Part shown: positions 22,952 through 34,621 of the stretch, piece after piece
How the letters are laid out: every line of letters starts with the position of its first letter
How positions within the stretch are numbered: position 1 is the first letter of the stretch
NCBI GenBank assembly: GCA_024500155.1
Contig: CM044880.1
Location: 15,690,379-15,754,378, forward strand
DNA from: Chenopodium formosanum
Taxonomy: Eukaryota > Streptophyta > Magnoliopsida > Caryophyllales > Amaranthaceae
Reading direction: 5' to 3'
Length of the DNA stretch: 64,000 bases
Position numbers and translations under genes: made by a program
The notes under the pieces: generated by a model
The model's database searches: none
What the model was told of the DNA's origin: nothing
What the model saw: only the letters and a program-made list of their open reading frames with translations

Positions 22952-24260
22952 TTCATAATCATCATAAATTATAACAATTATAATCATAATCATGTTCATG
23001 TTAATATTAAAGCATAATAATAGCAAGATCCTAGGCATGATAGTAACCAGATTAATAACAAACCCTAGCATGTCACTAAGCAATAAAAATCAAATCTATA
23101 GTCCTAACATGATACTAACAATCATAAACATTAGGAAGAACATAGGAAGCATTGCAGGAATCATAATAAGCATATTTGATATTATAATTACCCTAGACAT
23201 GATACTAGGAATATCATAATAACAATGTAAACATGATTTCTACATCATAATATCAATTAAAACCATTAAAGCACTTACTTTGATGCCTCGTACCTCTTTC
23301 TAATAACAAAATACACACGTTAGTAACTTCAAGAAAAATAATAAACAAACAATTAAATTAAATAATTGAAAGAGAGATTTGGGACCAAACCCTCAGAAAT
23401 TAAACCTTTCACGTCTAGGGCGAAGGCAACTTCGAATATGGCTAGGTGTTTCTAGATCTTGCGAATGCGGAATTTTGTATGTGAAAAGCAAGGTTTGAGA
23501 ATTAAGAGAGAATTAGAGAATTAATGATTGTGAAAGAAAACCGATTGTAGGTGAGAATTCGTGAATGAAAACGGAGTTATTAATACGTTATTTATAGAGA
23601 AATCAGCCAAAAAGATAAAATAAACAAAACAGAGTCTGACGCACAAAAAACAGGGCTGGCGCAAGCCCTGGCTAACTGGCGTCAGGCGCCAATGGCTAGC
23701 GCTAGGCGCCGGGCTTGGTTCCAGGCGCCAATGCTTGGAGTCTGGCGCCAAGTCTGGTTTTAACGCGTTTTCGAAAATCAGATAAGTTTGTCGTACTGGA
23801 GGATAAAATCATATAATTTCCTTGAAAATGCTAATTGAATTAGGAATGAAAAAACCTTCTAGAAGAATCTAGAAGACTAAAACCATTCCTAATGAATGAT
23901 AAATCATATTAGGCCCTCCCCTAGATCATTGGGCCGTATATAAGGCTCAAACCGGGCCCAGTTTAGTAAATTGGCCATAACTTCCTCAATATTTATCGGA
24001 ATTGGGCTTATAATATATCGTTGGAAAGCACTTGTCAAGCCCCATCCAACTACACTACTATTGGACCCATATCATGGACCAACCAAACTAGATTGACTGT
24101 TTTCTTAAAATAAGTTTTCAAAAACAGAGAGAATAAAAAAGAAATTAAAATTATCCGCAACACTAGACTTTCCACACTTTCGCTTCATTCGATTATGATT
24201 CGACGTGAAAGGTACTCATTACTGGGTTTGGTTTTTGGGAGACACAAATTGGTGTCTACA
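22324..24260 (-). repeat. 5' LTR of element 2
   Basis: It is 1937 bp. Relative to the 3' LTR it has a shorter (AAT)n tract (about 22901-22950), a shorter and diverged GGCGCC tract (23655-23755) and a deletion at about 23826 between two AATGCTA repeats. Confidence 0.92.
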
Positions 24261-24265
24261 CCTAG

Positions 24266-24866
24266 GATCTTGCTATTATTATACTTTAACATGATTATTT
24301 TAATGATGATTATTATGATTATTATTATTAAAATTATTTTGTTGCTTGATATTTATTTGTTATTGCTTGATCACACCTTTTATGCATGTTTAAAGGGAAT
24401 TTGTACTTGTAATCACGCTCATATAAGATAATTAATAATCTTGTTTAGGGTTAATTTGATTATAATTCAAGTGATCGCCAATAATAGTTTTATTTGTGCA
24501 TTAATATTCAACCAACATAGATTAAATAGGTTTAGGGTTAACATATTGATTACATGTTAGTCAGAAAGCGCATATGAATACGATCAGAATAAAGTAGAGG
24601 CCTATTATTAGGGCAGGTTCAATCTCTTTTAGGTTGGATTTGTACCATCATCCCTGAACTACCAGTCATGGTTTTAGACCTATTGGAGTTGACGATCTCC
24701 TGGATTGTTAAGGGGTGTAACCTTCACCTCGTGAACTGTTTACAAGTTCCTAAAACTTGTTGGCGACTCTTTTTCTCTAGCTTCCTTCCCTTTGGACGCC
24801 ACCGTACTTTAGTGTATGATCACGGTGGGGTTCGAGCTAGGGATAATGCTTGAAATATTCCCTACA
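24266..24866 (+). repeat. Older + strand LTR, right part
   Basis: The LTR that started before 13022 resumes after the second CCTAG and ends at CCCTACA (24866). It includes GTTGGCGACTC and ACGCCACCGTACTTTAGTG, the reverse orientation of the family consensus. The next five bases, GAACT, are the expected target duplication. Confidence 0.82.
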
Positions 24867-25155
24867 GAACTGAACTGATTAGAGTTGAAATGAACTGAAT
24901 ACAGCTGAAATGAGTTGTTTATGAGAGAAGGAAATTAGGAACTGAACTAAACTGATTAGAGCTAAATTGAAGAAATTAAGCTGAAAACAACATGCCTTAA
25001 GTGATTAGTCCAATAAGCTACCAAGGACATAATATAAGTTGATTTATAAATTATCTTTTTTCCTACATCATTACTATTATAAGCTGATTTATCAAACCTT
25101 AATTACTTGAGTTCGTTCGTTTAATCATGCATCAATAATAACGGGGAAATGCAGC
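24867..25155. other. Intergenic, low-complexity
   Basis: Only imperfect repeats of GAACTGAACTGATTAGAG (24867 and about 24942) are visible; no coding signal. Confidence 0.5.
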
Positions 25156-25163
25156 CTGATGTT

Positions 25164-25448
25164 CAGGGGCGGAGCCAAGGGGTGGGGTGGGCCATGGCCT
25201 CCCCCTTCACTCAAGATAAATGATAGTATTAAATTTTGTATATAATTAATATAAACTTTAGTGTAGAGGAGTTGATTTTTGTCATGTGATAGTGAATAAG
25301 AGGTCAAGAGTTCAAATCTTGCAACTAATTTTTTTTTTTTTTTTTTTTTAGTAAATATAATCAACGAACTCAATATAATAGTTGCGAAATCACACATATA
25401 TAGATATGATCTTGGCCCCCTCACTTAAAAATTATGGTTCCACCATTG
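25164..25448. mobile_element. hAT-like MITE
   Basis: The ends CAGGGGCGGAGCCA and (reverse) CAATGGTGGAACCA form imperfect terminal inverted repeats. The flanks CTGATGTT (25156-25163) and CTAATGTT (25449-25456) are an 8-bp target duplication with one mismatch, as expected for hAT. It has a T-run inside and no coding capacity. Confidence 0.7.
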
Positions 25449-25457
25449 CTAATGTTA

Positions 25458-26698
25458 TACTCCCTCTGTCCCAATTTACTTGCAACATTTTGACTAGACA
25501 CGCTTGTCGATGCATATGTTTGACCGTTGATATCTTTCATTATATGTTTATATAAGTTATAAAAATATTATATTAAGAAACTATTTATTAAAATAAACCC
25601 AACAATGTCATACATGATTACATTGACTTTCATATAATAGTTACAGAAAAGGAAAAATTGCTCCCATTAATGTGAACTTTGCCTCGTCCGCCCAAATTAA
25701 TTCCAACTTTTGATTATTATCTATCACTCCCAACTTTAGGGGGTATTAATTTTTATTGCACCCAAATGACTTACAACCGGTCAATCAGGTAAACAATTGT
25801 GAATTAATTTTTTTTTTCACACGTGTCAATATGTAATTAGTTGAAAAAAAAAATAAAGAAAAAAAATGTAAAAATAAAAAAAAAAATCCTAAAACCAAAC
25901 CCAGCCACCCATAGTAGCCCGCTGCCACCAACGACCACCACGTAGCAACCCACGACAAGCCCAACACCGTTCCCTTCGAGCACCGATCGCCGCCCAGTCA
26001 TCCTTCCCTTCTCCTAGTGTCGGCGAAGCTCGACCACCCTCCCCTTTCCCTGGAAAATCGGCCGCTGAAAACAGCTACCAGAAAACACCGCACTTCTTCC
26101 TGAAAACGACCACCGAAATGGCCGAAAACGACCGAATTTCGGGTTGAATGGTTGGTTTTAACCCAAAATCGATCGATTTCGGCCATTCGTGGCTAATTTC
26201 GTTCGTGGCTAGGCGAAATTTGGGGAAGGGAAGGGGTGGGGTAGGGGTTTTCGGGGGTGGGGGAAGGGAAGGGGTGGCTAGGCGGCGGTTTTCGGTAGCG
26301 GGGGAGGGGTTTACGGGGAAGGGGCCGATTTCCAGCGGGGTGGGGGTGGGGGTGTGGTGTTTTTCGGGATAGGGTGGGGGGCTGGGTTTGGTAGTTTTTT
26401 TAAAAAAAAATTTGTTTTTATTTATATTTCTTTTTTTTATTTTTTTTGGACCTATCACATGTTGACACGTGTCTAGGTAACCTGCTACATCAGGTTGGAT
26501 GACTTGTTGGGTGCAATAGAAATTAATACCCCTTAAAGTTGGGAGTGATAAATAATAAACGAAAGTTGGGATTAATTTGGACAGACGAGGCAAAGTTCTA
26601 ATTAATGGGAGCAATTTTTCCTAAAGAAAATGGTCAAAAGGGATGTGTAAATAGTGCAAAAAGTCAAACCGTTGCGAGTAATTTGGGACGAGGGAGTA
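25458..26698. mobile_element. Stowaway-like MITE split by a long-TIR element
   Basis: Ends TACTCCCTCTGTCCCAA and TTGGGACGAGGGAGTA are the Tc1/mariner Stowaway type with a TA duplication. About 270 bp belong to it; the rest is the nested element at 25651-26621. Confidence 0.75.
25651..26621. mobile_element. Mutator-like foldback MITE with mirrored GC-rich core
   Basis: Long inverted ends (GGAAAAATTGCTCCCATTAA and its complement) extend about 150 bp on each side. Flanks TACAGAAAA (25642-25650) and TAAAGAAAA (26622-26630) form a 9-bp target duplication with one mismatch, the Mutator size. The core is C-rich on the left and G-rich on the right. Open frames across it come from the skew and show no recognised domain. 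Confidence 0.72.
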
Positions 26699-26947
26699 GC
26701 AAAAAACTTTATGTCATTCGTAGGAGGAACAAGGAAATGTGCAGGAGCAGAATATGCTAAAGTGTTGATGACTGTTTTTCTGTATAACCTTGTTACTAAT
26801 TACAGGTTACTTATCGACTAACCCTCAAAGCTAATCAAGTAACCCCTGTAACGCTGAAAAGTAACCCCTATGATGATTGATCACATAGTGTGACCAACCA
26901 CAAATAAATGTTTGTGCAATATGAAATAGAGGCATTACAACTAAAAA

Positions 26948-27806
26948 AGGGGTGGTGTTAAATACCACTAGCAATTTTTATCAAAATCGCCAATATTTAT
27001 GGTGAATGGACACCAATGCCCTTACTTAACCCCCTCCCATCTTCTTCTTTCTCTTTTATTTTTTTCTCTCCCATCACTCACAAGGGGCACAACCACCACT
27101 TCTCAACCACAACAGCGATTGTTCATCGGAGGTGAAGGGAAGCAACAGCCATACGTCAGGGTGGAAGGGTAGCGACGCCGACGACCGTAGGGGGCATCAC
27201 GATGGTCAGCAAAGCAGTTTGTCCCCAATCTTTTTTTTTCATAATCACCGATGCTCACCAAAACCAAAACACCACGACAATCGGTTTTAGACGCTGTTTA
27301 CCAACCGACGTGGAAATCGGTCACTCGAGACGGAAACCGGTTTTGGACGCCGGTTAATCGACGTTGGAAACCAGTTACCACCCCGAGTGACCGGTTTTGC
27401 ACGCCGATCATGCAAGTTACCAGAATATGAAGAAACCACCACCCTCCTGCCGACGAGAGAAGGTGGTGTCGTGATGGGTCATTTTTACCGATGATTCTTG
27501 ACTGTTGTTAGTGGTTCCAACAAGGCAGCAACACAAACAAAATTCTGGTGGTTGTGGGCGGTGATGGTAGATGGTGGTGGTGGTCGTGGTCGTGGTGGCT
27601 TGGGTGATGTTGGTCGTGGTCATGGTGGCGTGGGTTATGGTGGCAATAGTGGTTGCTTTTGTGGTTGTTGATGGTTGAGTTTGAGGCTTGATGGACTTAG
27701 GAGAGAGAAAGCAAAGCGGGAATGAGTAAGGGTAATTTTGTCACTTCATTACTTTTACTGGCGATTAGATAAAAAAACATTGGTGGTGTATAACAATCCA
27801 CTTAAA
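26948..27806. mobile_element. Long-TIR element with mirrored core
   Basis: The left end (GTGGTGTTAAATACCACTAG, then ATCAAAATCGCC) matches the inverted right end (TGGCGATTAGAT, then GGTGGTGTATAAC). The core contains CGGTTTT/ACCGGTTT words, then a GGTGGTGGT tract at 27560-27610. The exact ends are uncertain. Confidence 0.5.
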
Positions 27807-29263
27807 AATTAATAGAATCCAAGTTCGATTTCAATAAAAAGAGAAGTCAGACACTCATATAAAATGTCATATCGAATTATATTATAATATAATTATTAAA
27901 TTTCTTCGGCTCTTTGCCCCCTCCCCTCCCCCTCTCCTCCATGTAACTAAAAAAATCAATGTGATTGATATTTTTGCTCTTATGTTTTCAGCCACAAATA
28001 TATCTATCCAAACAAAAGAAATAGTTTGAGTCAAATATATCATCGATTCATCATTATCACGTAGTATACAACATCATCAGTGATATATTCGTCTATCAAA
28101 TTATCAATCACGTCTTTTTTTTTTTTTAATTTTTTTTATCAAAATTAATCATATAATTGCTTTCAATCCATCAGTCGTACATCTTCTTCCTTTAATGGCT
28201 TTTTAGAAGACAATCATACAAGCTACGATTTACTGAACAAGTTGTACGTCTCTCTTCCGATCCCATGTGCATTCTTATGCGAAAATTGTACAATAAATTG
28301 CCTTATGCAATCTAGTAGCAAGTGACCTAAAAAATCTAATGAAAGTTGTACGTACAAAATAAAATTGTCTCATATAGAGTACTTTTTTTTTTCTTTTTCT
28401 TGAGACCATATAGAGTACTTATTTAATAACAATTGCTTCAAACAAAATAAAAACTCTCAACAACAAGAAAAAAGTTCAATCTTAGATAATAGTAGGTTAA
28501 GTCCCGTGTCATGCACGGTAATAATTAAACTTTATAACAAAAATTATAAAGAATGATGTTAATTTAACAATAATTTACCAAAAAAAATATTTGTAACAAA
28601 ATAATAGTCTTTAATTAAGGATATTGATGGTTAAAGTTGTGTCTCAACAAATGTGCAAATTCAACTATAACATATAAAAAAAGGAGGAGTATTATATAAT
28701 ATAATAATTTTGTTTGATTGTTCTTATAAACGTTATGCATAATTTTAAGATTTATACAAAGTATGCTACCAAAATATTTTTTTTTCTATTTTTAATTAAA
28801 ATAAATTTTAAGTTAGAGGAAAAAAATTGATAATATTATAATAATCTTGGATAATAATATACGAAGTATTTCAGTATCTTAATTTTAATCTATGTTACTA
28901 TACTTGTAATTAAAAGATTCCTAGTATATAAAATATATGTTAAAAAATAATAATAAAAAATTAATTGAGTATGATTGGATTAAATGTGTTGTCAAAATGG
29001 AAATAAGTATTATTGTAGGTTAAAAATTGGAAGTCATTCAAATTTAGCAAAAAAAAAATAAAGAAAGAAAAAAAAAAGCGGAAAATTTTTTAATGACATC
29101 ATGACAAGTATCACTTTAGGTTCGCTTTCAGTATATGTTAATTGATTGTCTCATATAGAGTAGTACTAATTTGATTACAATTGCTTTAAAAATAAAAATA
29201 AAAAAATTCAACAACAAGAAAAAAGTTACACCATTTGTCCTTTTCCTAAATAAATAAACGGGT
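27807..29263. other. AT-rich intergenic stretch
   Basis: No gene is visible. At 28499-28530 a short hairpin (CCCGTG...GCACGG) begins a segment to about 29135 that resembles 51610-53430. Poly-T runs and A-rich blocks make up the rest. Confidence 0.5.
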
Positions 29264-29768
29264 TTTTCATCATATGCCCCTGAGTTTTTTGTTTATTCAC
29301 CATATACCCCTTAACTTTTTTAAATTCATCATATACTCCCAAATTTTAAGAAAAAAAACACCATACACCCTTGATGACTAATGATTGTTAATTTTGTCAA
29401 TGAGTAGAGTTAATTATGAACCGAAACCACCCTAAATACATTTCCTAACCCCCGAAACCACCCACATTCATTTTCCCACTCCCAAAACCACCCTAACTTT
29501 CCTTTTCTCATTCTCAAAATCAATCATATGGATATGGTTATAGAGATTTAGAGTGCTTTCGGGGGCTGGAAAAAGGAGAGGAGTGGTTTTGGGATGAGGG
29601 GGAGAGATCTAAGGTGATTTCGAGGTATATTTGACCAAATTTCACTCATCTTATTTTTATTAGGGGTATATAGTGAATTGCTGTAACAACTTAGGGGTAT
29701 AGGGTGAATTTGAAAATTTTCATGGGTATATGGTAAATAAACAAAAAACTCAGGGGTATGTGGTAAGT
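29264..29768. mobile_element. MITE with CATATRCCCCTGAGTT ends
   Basis: The left end (CATATGCCCCTGAGTTTTTT, GTTTATTCACCATATACCCC) is the inverse of the right end (GGGTATATGGTAAATAAAC, AAAAACTCAGGGGTATGTGG), giving TIRs of about 45 bp. The core is CCACC-rich left and GGTGG/GGGGG-rich right. The same end sequence flanks the composite at 37612-41070. Confidence 0.65.
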
Positions 29769-29968
29769 TTGTTTTGTAAAACGATCTAAATATCAATACA
29801 ATATTGAGTATGCAAACATAGATACTGAAATGCATCTAAATCGAGCAATGAAACATCGAAAAGCTTGAAAGCACTTGAAGTGTCATGTTAAAAGACTCAT
29901 TTATAAATTGTCCACATTAAATAAAAAAAAATAAAGAGAAAATACTTGTTACACTCCGTATAAGATTT

Positions 29969-30673
29969 GGGGCCGTTTGGTTGGGGGTATTCATCAAAGG
30001 AAAGGGAAATCAACCACCTTGATTCCCTTTGTTGTCATTTGTTAGCTGATTTTTCCCATTCCCTTTACCCCCTCTATTCCCCTAAATCCTTCCAAGTTCA
30101 TTCCCCACCCCCTAGGTATTTTCATTCCCATTCCCTAGCCACCATCACACCACCACCTTCCTACCTACCAACAACATCGGAAAACCAGCCCACCTTCATA
30201 CCAGACCCTCGCTGCCCCTCCCCTCCCTGCAAAAACATCCCACAACCCCTGTAAAATCCTAGAAACCCCTCCCTATCTCCGTAAAACCGTCGCCTGCCTA
30301 TCCCTACATCCTCAAAACCCTAGCGGCTAAGGTTTCGAGGGTGGTGGGAGGGCCGACCGACGGTTTTACGAGGAGAGAGAGAGTTGTTTTTAGGGTTTTG
30401 CGGGGCCAGGCTAAGGGAGGTTTTTTCGGAGGAGGGGAGATCTGTGAGGGCATGGGGAGTGGCGGCGAGGGGCGGCAAGTGGTGGAGTGGCTGAAAATTG
30501 TGGGAAGTGAAGCAATGTGGTGGTGGTGGTGGGGTGGTGGTTAGACTAGTGACATTCCATTCCTTTGTTATTCAAATCAAACAACACAGCAAAATTGGGG
30601 GATTTTCATTCCATTTCAATTCTTTCCCTTTGTTCATTCCATTCAGATTACCCCGTGCGAACCAAACGACTTC
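29969..30673. mobile_element. MITE with GGGGCCGTTTGGTT ends
   Basis: The left end GGGGCCGTTTGGTT pairs with the right end AACCAAACGACTTC, a pattern seen in Harbinger/hAT-type plant MITEs. The core is C-rich (30060-30310) then G-rich (30330-30545). No target duplication could be fixed with certainty. Confidence 0.55.
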
Positions 30674-31290
30674 TTAGGTGGAATTTTTTATATGCACTCA
30701 AGGTTAGTATTTGCTTTCATTTAATGATTAAATGAAAAACAATCATCAAAATGAGAATAAAATACTCATGGGTGTACGGTATACACGAATGTATATAACA
30801 CTCTCTTAGATTTAGGAGTTACTCGTACAGTCATACTACTGCTGCTATTACCTATCATCGGTCATGAAACTCCTACGACCTTGTAGCTAGGTAGGTTAGA
30901 CTCTCTCCTCTTTATTATTAAGACCGCTTTTATAAGCTTGTGTAGTTAGTAAGTTACTAGTTAGTTAGCTACTCTTCATATTATTTAGACCCAATACGGC
31001 ATAGTTGTCTTCAGTATCCGGCACCCTTGGATACGGCAATCTTTAATTGTAGGCTACTACTGTTTTACGTAGTATTTAGACCCAATACTTCCATAGTTGT
31101 CTTCAGTGCCAGTTTTTGACAGGTTCCTTATGAGATAAGTAACAAAATGTAGGTCTGATATATTTTTGTCGGTAATTTGTAGGTGTGAAGCAACTTCTTG
31201 ATCTAATAATGTCCAATTTTGAATGACAAAAAGGCTACTAGAGTAGACATGATCGATGGATTTTTGTACAATAGTTGTAAATTGAGATAT
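30674..31290. other. Intergenic, no gene seen
   Basis: A short direct repeat (ATTTAGACCCAATAC...CATAGTTGTCTTCAGT) occurs at about 30981 and 31075. Nothing else is recognised. Confidence 0.4.
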
Positions 31291-31295
31291 GCTAC

Positions 31296-32874
31296 TTATA
31301 GGTTGTCGTACACCTGTCAAAAATAAATTCCTAACAAAACCAACTAACAATGTAGTAGGGTAAGTAGGGTCGAATCCACAGAGAGATGGCTATTCAATCT
31401 AGCTTTTAAGGTATGGAGAAACTAAACTATGTCGCGAAATTGGGATGAAAATATAGTCTAAATTAAAAGAGGGAAAAAATAATTAATAAAAAGACCTAGG
31501 GTTGTGGTTCACCATGCTTATAGCTCTAAATCTATCAAATATCAATAACAATTCAATCAATCAATTATCTAGAGCAATTGCTAAGCCTACGGTCGGGTCT
31601 TAACGCTCTCAATTCAACATATGCAGTACGGTCGCTAACATAATCAGAATTGCTAATTGTAGGGAATCCTCTAAAAGTAAGATCTTTCCACTCAAACTCT
31701 TATTAACAAGAATTAATCAAACAATTGATCAGGTTGCAAGATTAATAAGAAAAACACTATCAATTAGAGATATCAATAATCAAATCATAAATAATATCAA
31801 TCAAGAATTAAATTATAACAATGGATTCCCAAACCCTAGAAATTAAACTACTCAAACATTAAAAGAAATAATTAAAGCTAAATATAATAAAGAAAGCATA
31901 ATTAAAATAAAGAAATAAAATTACCTCAATAAATAAAATTAATAAACTCAAGAACAATCCATGGAGAATCCATGGAGTTGCCCATGAGAAAACTAGGGCT
32001 AAGAAAACGAATGTAAAAAGGGTCTAAGGGAAAAATAATAATCCCTTCAAGTATTTATAAACTTTCTAAATTCTAATCTAAAAATAAATAAAGAAAAGAA
32101 ATAAGAAAATAAAGATTACATAAGTTGAATTATTATTGGATGATAGAAGATGACGTGGCCCGAAGACTTGTGACGATGTGGAATGAAAAAGCTACTCGAG
32201 ACTTCAAGGCTGCTCGACCAGACCTGCGGGTGCAGGCTGGTGGCCGCGGGTTGGCAGTAGCTGCGGCTGGTGTCGAGTGGTCGCGGGATAGGGGCGCAGC
32301 AACATCCCGCGGGTGGCTGACTGCATTGCTTGGATTCAAAAGCCTATAACTTCTGTTCTAGAAATCTTCTTGAGGCGTGCAACCTATCATTGGAAAGCTC
32401 TTCAAGTCCAGTTTCTAATGCAACTTGAATCTCTTCAATCCAATCTATAGAACTCAAGATATTATCAAAATAGTGAGCAAAGGTCATTTTTGATACTTTG
32501 CAAACCTTCGTTTTTCTTCGTTTCTAACTCAAATTCATTTCCGTAAAGTACAAAACGACCCTTGTGAATGCTATATTCATGTCTTGTTCACATATTAATC
32601 AAAATCAACATCCACAAATATGGGATATCCAACTAATAAACTCAATTCATCGGCTTCCATCCAAATATCATCCGAATCAACTACTAACACTACGAAAGCG
32701 TCCAAATGTCTATCAAATCACCTGAAACATTAAGAAAAACACAAACGGAGTGTAATAGAGTACAAAACAAACAACTTATGTATTTATGGCCTAAAAAGCA
32801 ACTAAAAGACCTAAAAAGCAACTATAAAATTAGCATAAACGTGCCTATAAATCCTATATAAATGTGATTCATCA
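31296..32874 (-). repeat. 3' LTR of element 3
   Basis: It starts TTATAGG (a change from TGATAGG in the other LTR) and ends GATTCATCA. It contains a GC-rich island at 32210-32320 whose short open frame is a by-product. Confidence 0.9.
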
Positions 32875-34621
32875 AATTCCACCAAGCTAAACCGTTGCTT
32901 GTCCCCAAGAAACACTAGACTCAAGACGGAGAAACAAGACAAATAAGACATCCAGGGAAACAGAATAAGACCGACCTGACTCTCGAGCAAACAATCAAAC
33001 CAAAGTTATTAAGACCAAAATTTAGCTCAGATACAAATAGAACCACTTAACATCACGATCCACAATTGAAACCAAACTTGGCCACAAACGACTTCCCAAT
33101 CAAGCTAGTTGTCGCCGCACACCTTGTAGAATATAAATATTTGATGCAACAAAGGGTGACTTGACGATAGCAAGAAATAACGTTCACTCAATCACAAAAT
33201 ACACATGCCGATCAAAAGGACTTTATAAGCTTGTAATGGGGCTAAGGTAAAGGGGTAGGATAATATTTAGGAAAATGTGAGTAAAAAGCCAACTTGGGGA
33301 GCAAAAACATAAACGCGATCAAATAATGATCTAAGTCCGATTGACATCACCAACTTTCTCCAAAACATTATATCGAACCAAGATTGAAATTAACTATACA
33401 TCGTCATAAATAATTTTTTCTTTTCTTTTTCCTTTTTCTTTGCCTTTTTCTTTCAATTCTTCGGCTTTTTCAATGAGTACACATAAACAAGCTTTTTATT
33501 TTATTTTTATTTTTTTTCACTTTTTCAAGTAACACTTCTCAACTATAAATTCACCTTTTTTTCAAACTTTATTCCACCATGTTTTGCATAAATTGAAGCT
33601 TGACACACAAACAACGACACCACATCAATAAGCTCCCCAAGCTAGCAAGACTTGGGAATAATAATCAATGGGGCTAAAGAGGCTTGTAATGTAGCTAAAT
33701 ATCAATGAATGGGCAAGGCAACAACATTGGTGAGCAAAGGGAACAAATGTATCTAAATATCATCTGAAGGTTACCTAAAGAACATGGCCTTTATCATATG
33801 CGACATGCGTGAATCATAATCAAATTACTAATAAATCTCAAGCCAAAGTCATTGAAATAAAAAATTGCATCGATCACACAAACACAAAGTAAGGTGACCT
33901 AACAAGAGAATTGGCTAGCTATACTTGATATGGGACAACTGATCTTTCCACAAACCAGTCAATTGATTCACATAATGTCAAGTAGTTAGCAATGTATAGC
34001 ACAAACCGACTGAATTTTAGAATTATAACTAAGATCAAAAGAAGCTCAAGAGAGTCAAACCAAATCCTCACACGGTTCGAAATCAAAAATATGAAAGATA
34101 GACACAAGTATGCACTAGCAAAAACAACTAAAAACAACTAAGAAAGCAATACATTATTTTTCGTTGTATGTAAACTCCCACTCCTAATGAATGGTACAAA
34201 CCATACAACACCTAAAAATCAATAAAAAAAATAAAAAAAATAAAAAATAAAAAATAAAAAAAACTAAACACAACTAACATGCCCAAAGTGATGATTATAA
34301 TCATCCTCCCCCAAGCTAAACATCACATTGTCCTCAATGTGAACAAAGAGGAACTAAAGCATAAATAAAGGAGAGGTACAACTCACAAAGGGGTGGGTAA
34401 GCGAAGGGAGCGTCAAAAGGTATAGACACCCCCACCACAATCGGTGGTTGTAATAAGGTAGCCGACATAGCCAAGGAACTTAGCTATGTTTGTACCTAGC
34501 AACAAAGTTCATCACTTGAACACACATTAGCATTATTATTTAAATAACGAAAAAAAAAAAGAAATAAAAATAGGAAGTAGGAAAAAAGAATAAACAAAAA
34601 GAAAATTAGGTTGCCTCCCAA
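32875..34621 (-). other. Non-coding 3' half of element 3
   Basis: AT-rich, with the likely polypurine tract directly next to the LTR (GCTTGGTGGAATT on the - strand, 32875-32887) and pyrimidine runs at about 33416-33530. No domain is recognised. Confidence 0.6.

Larger units (their letters stand above)
14194..24260 (-). mobile_element. Element 2: gag-only Tat-type LTR retrotransposon (TR-GAG-like)
   Basis: The element is complete: LTRs at both ends, 5-bp target duplication CCTAG (14189-14193 and 24261-24265), a primer-binding site (22301-22318), a polypurine tract (16233-16246) and a gag gene. The 6.1-kb internal region has no protease, RT, RNase H or integrase, so it must move with enzymes supplied by a relative of element 1's type. 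Gag has two nonsense codons but is otherwise in one frame. This matches the class of large non-autonomous elements that keep only gag. Confidence 0.92.

Noticed and set aside
26075..26614. Proline-rich 179-codon frame
   Set aside because: It crosses the C-rich core and the arm of a foldback element; composition explains it.
32125..32349. Open frames on both strands within the element 3 LTRs (also 36792-37016)
   Set aside because: They overlap on opposite strands across a GC-rich island in a non-coding LTR; no domain.
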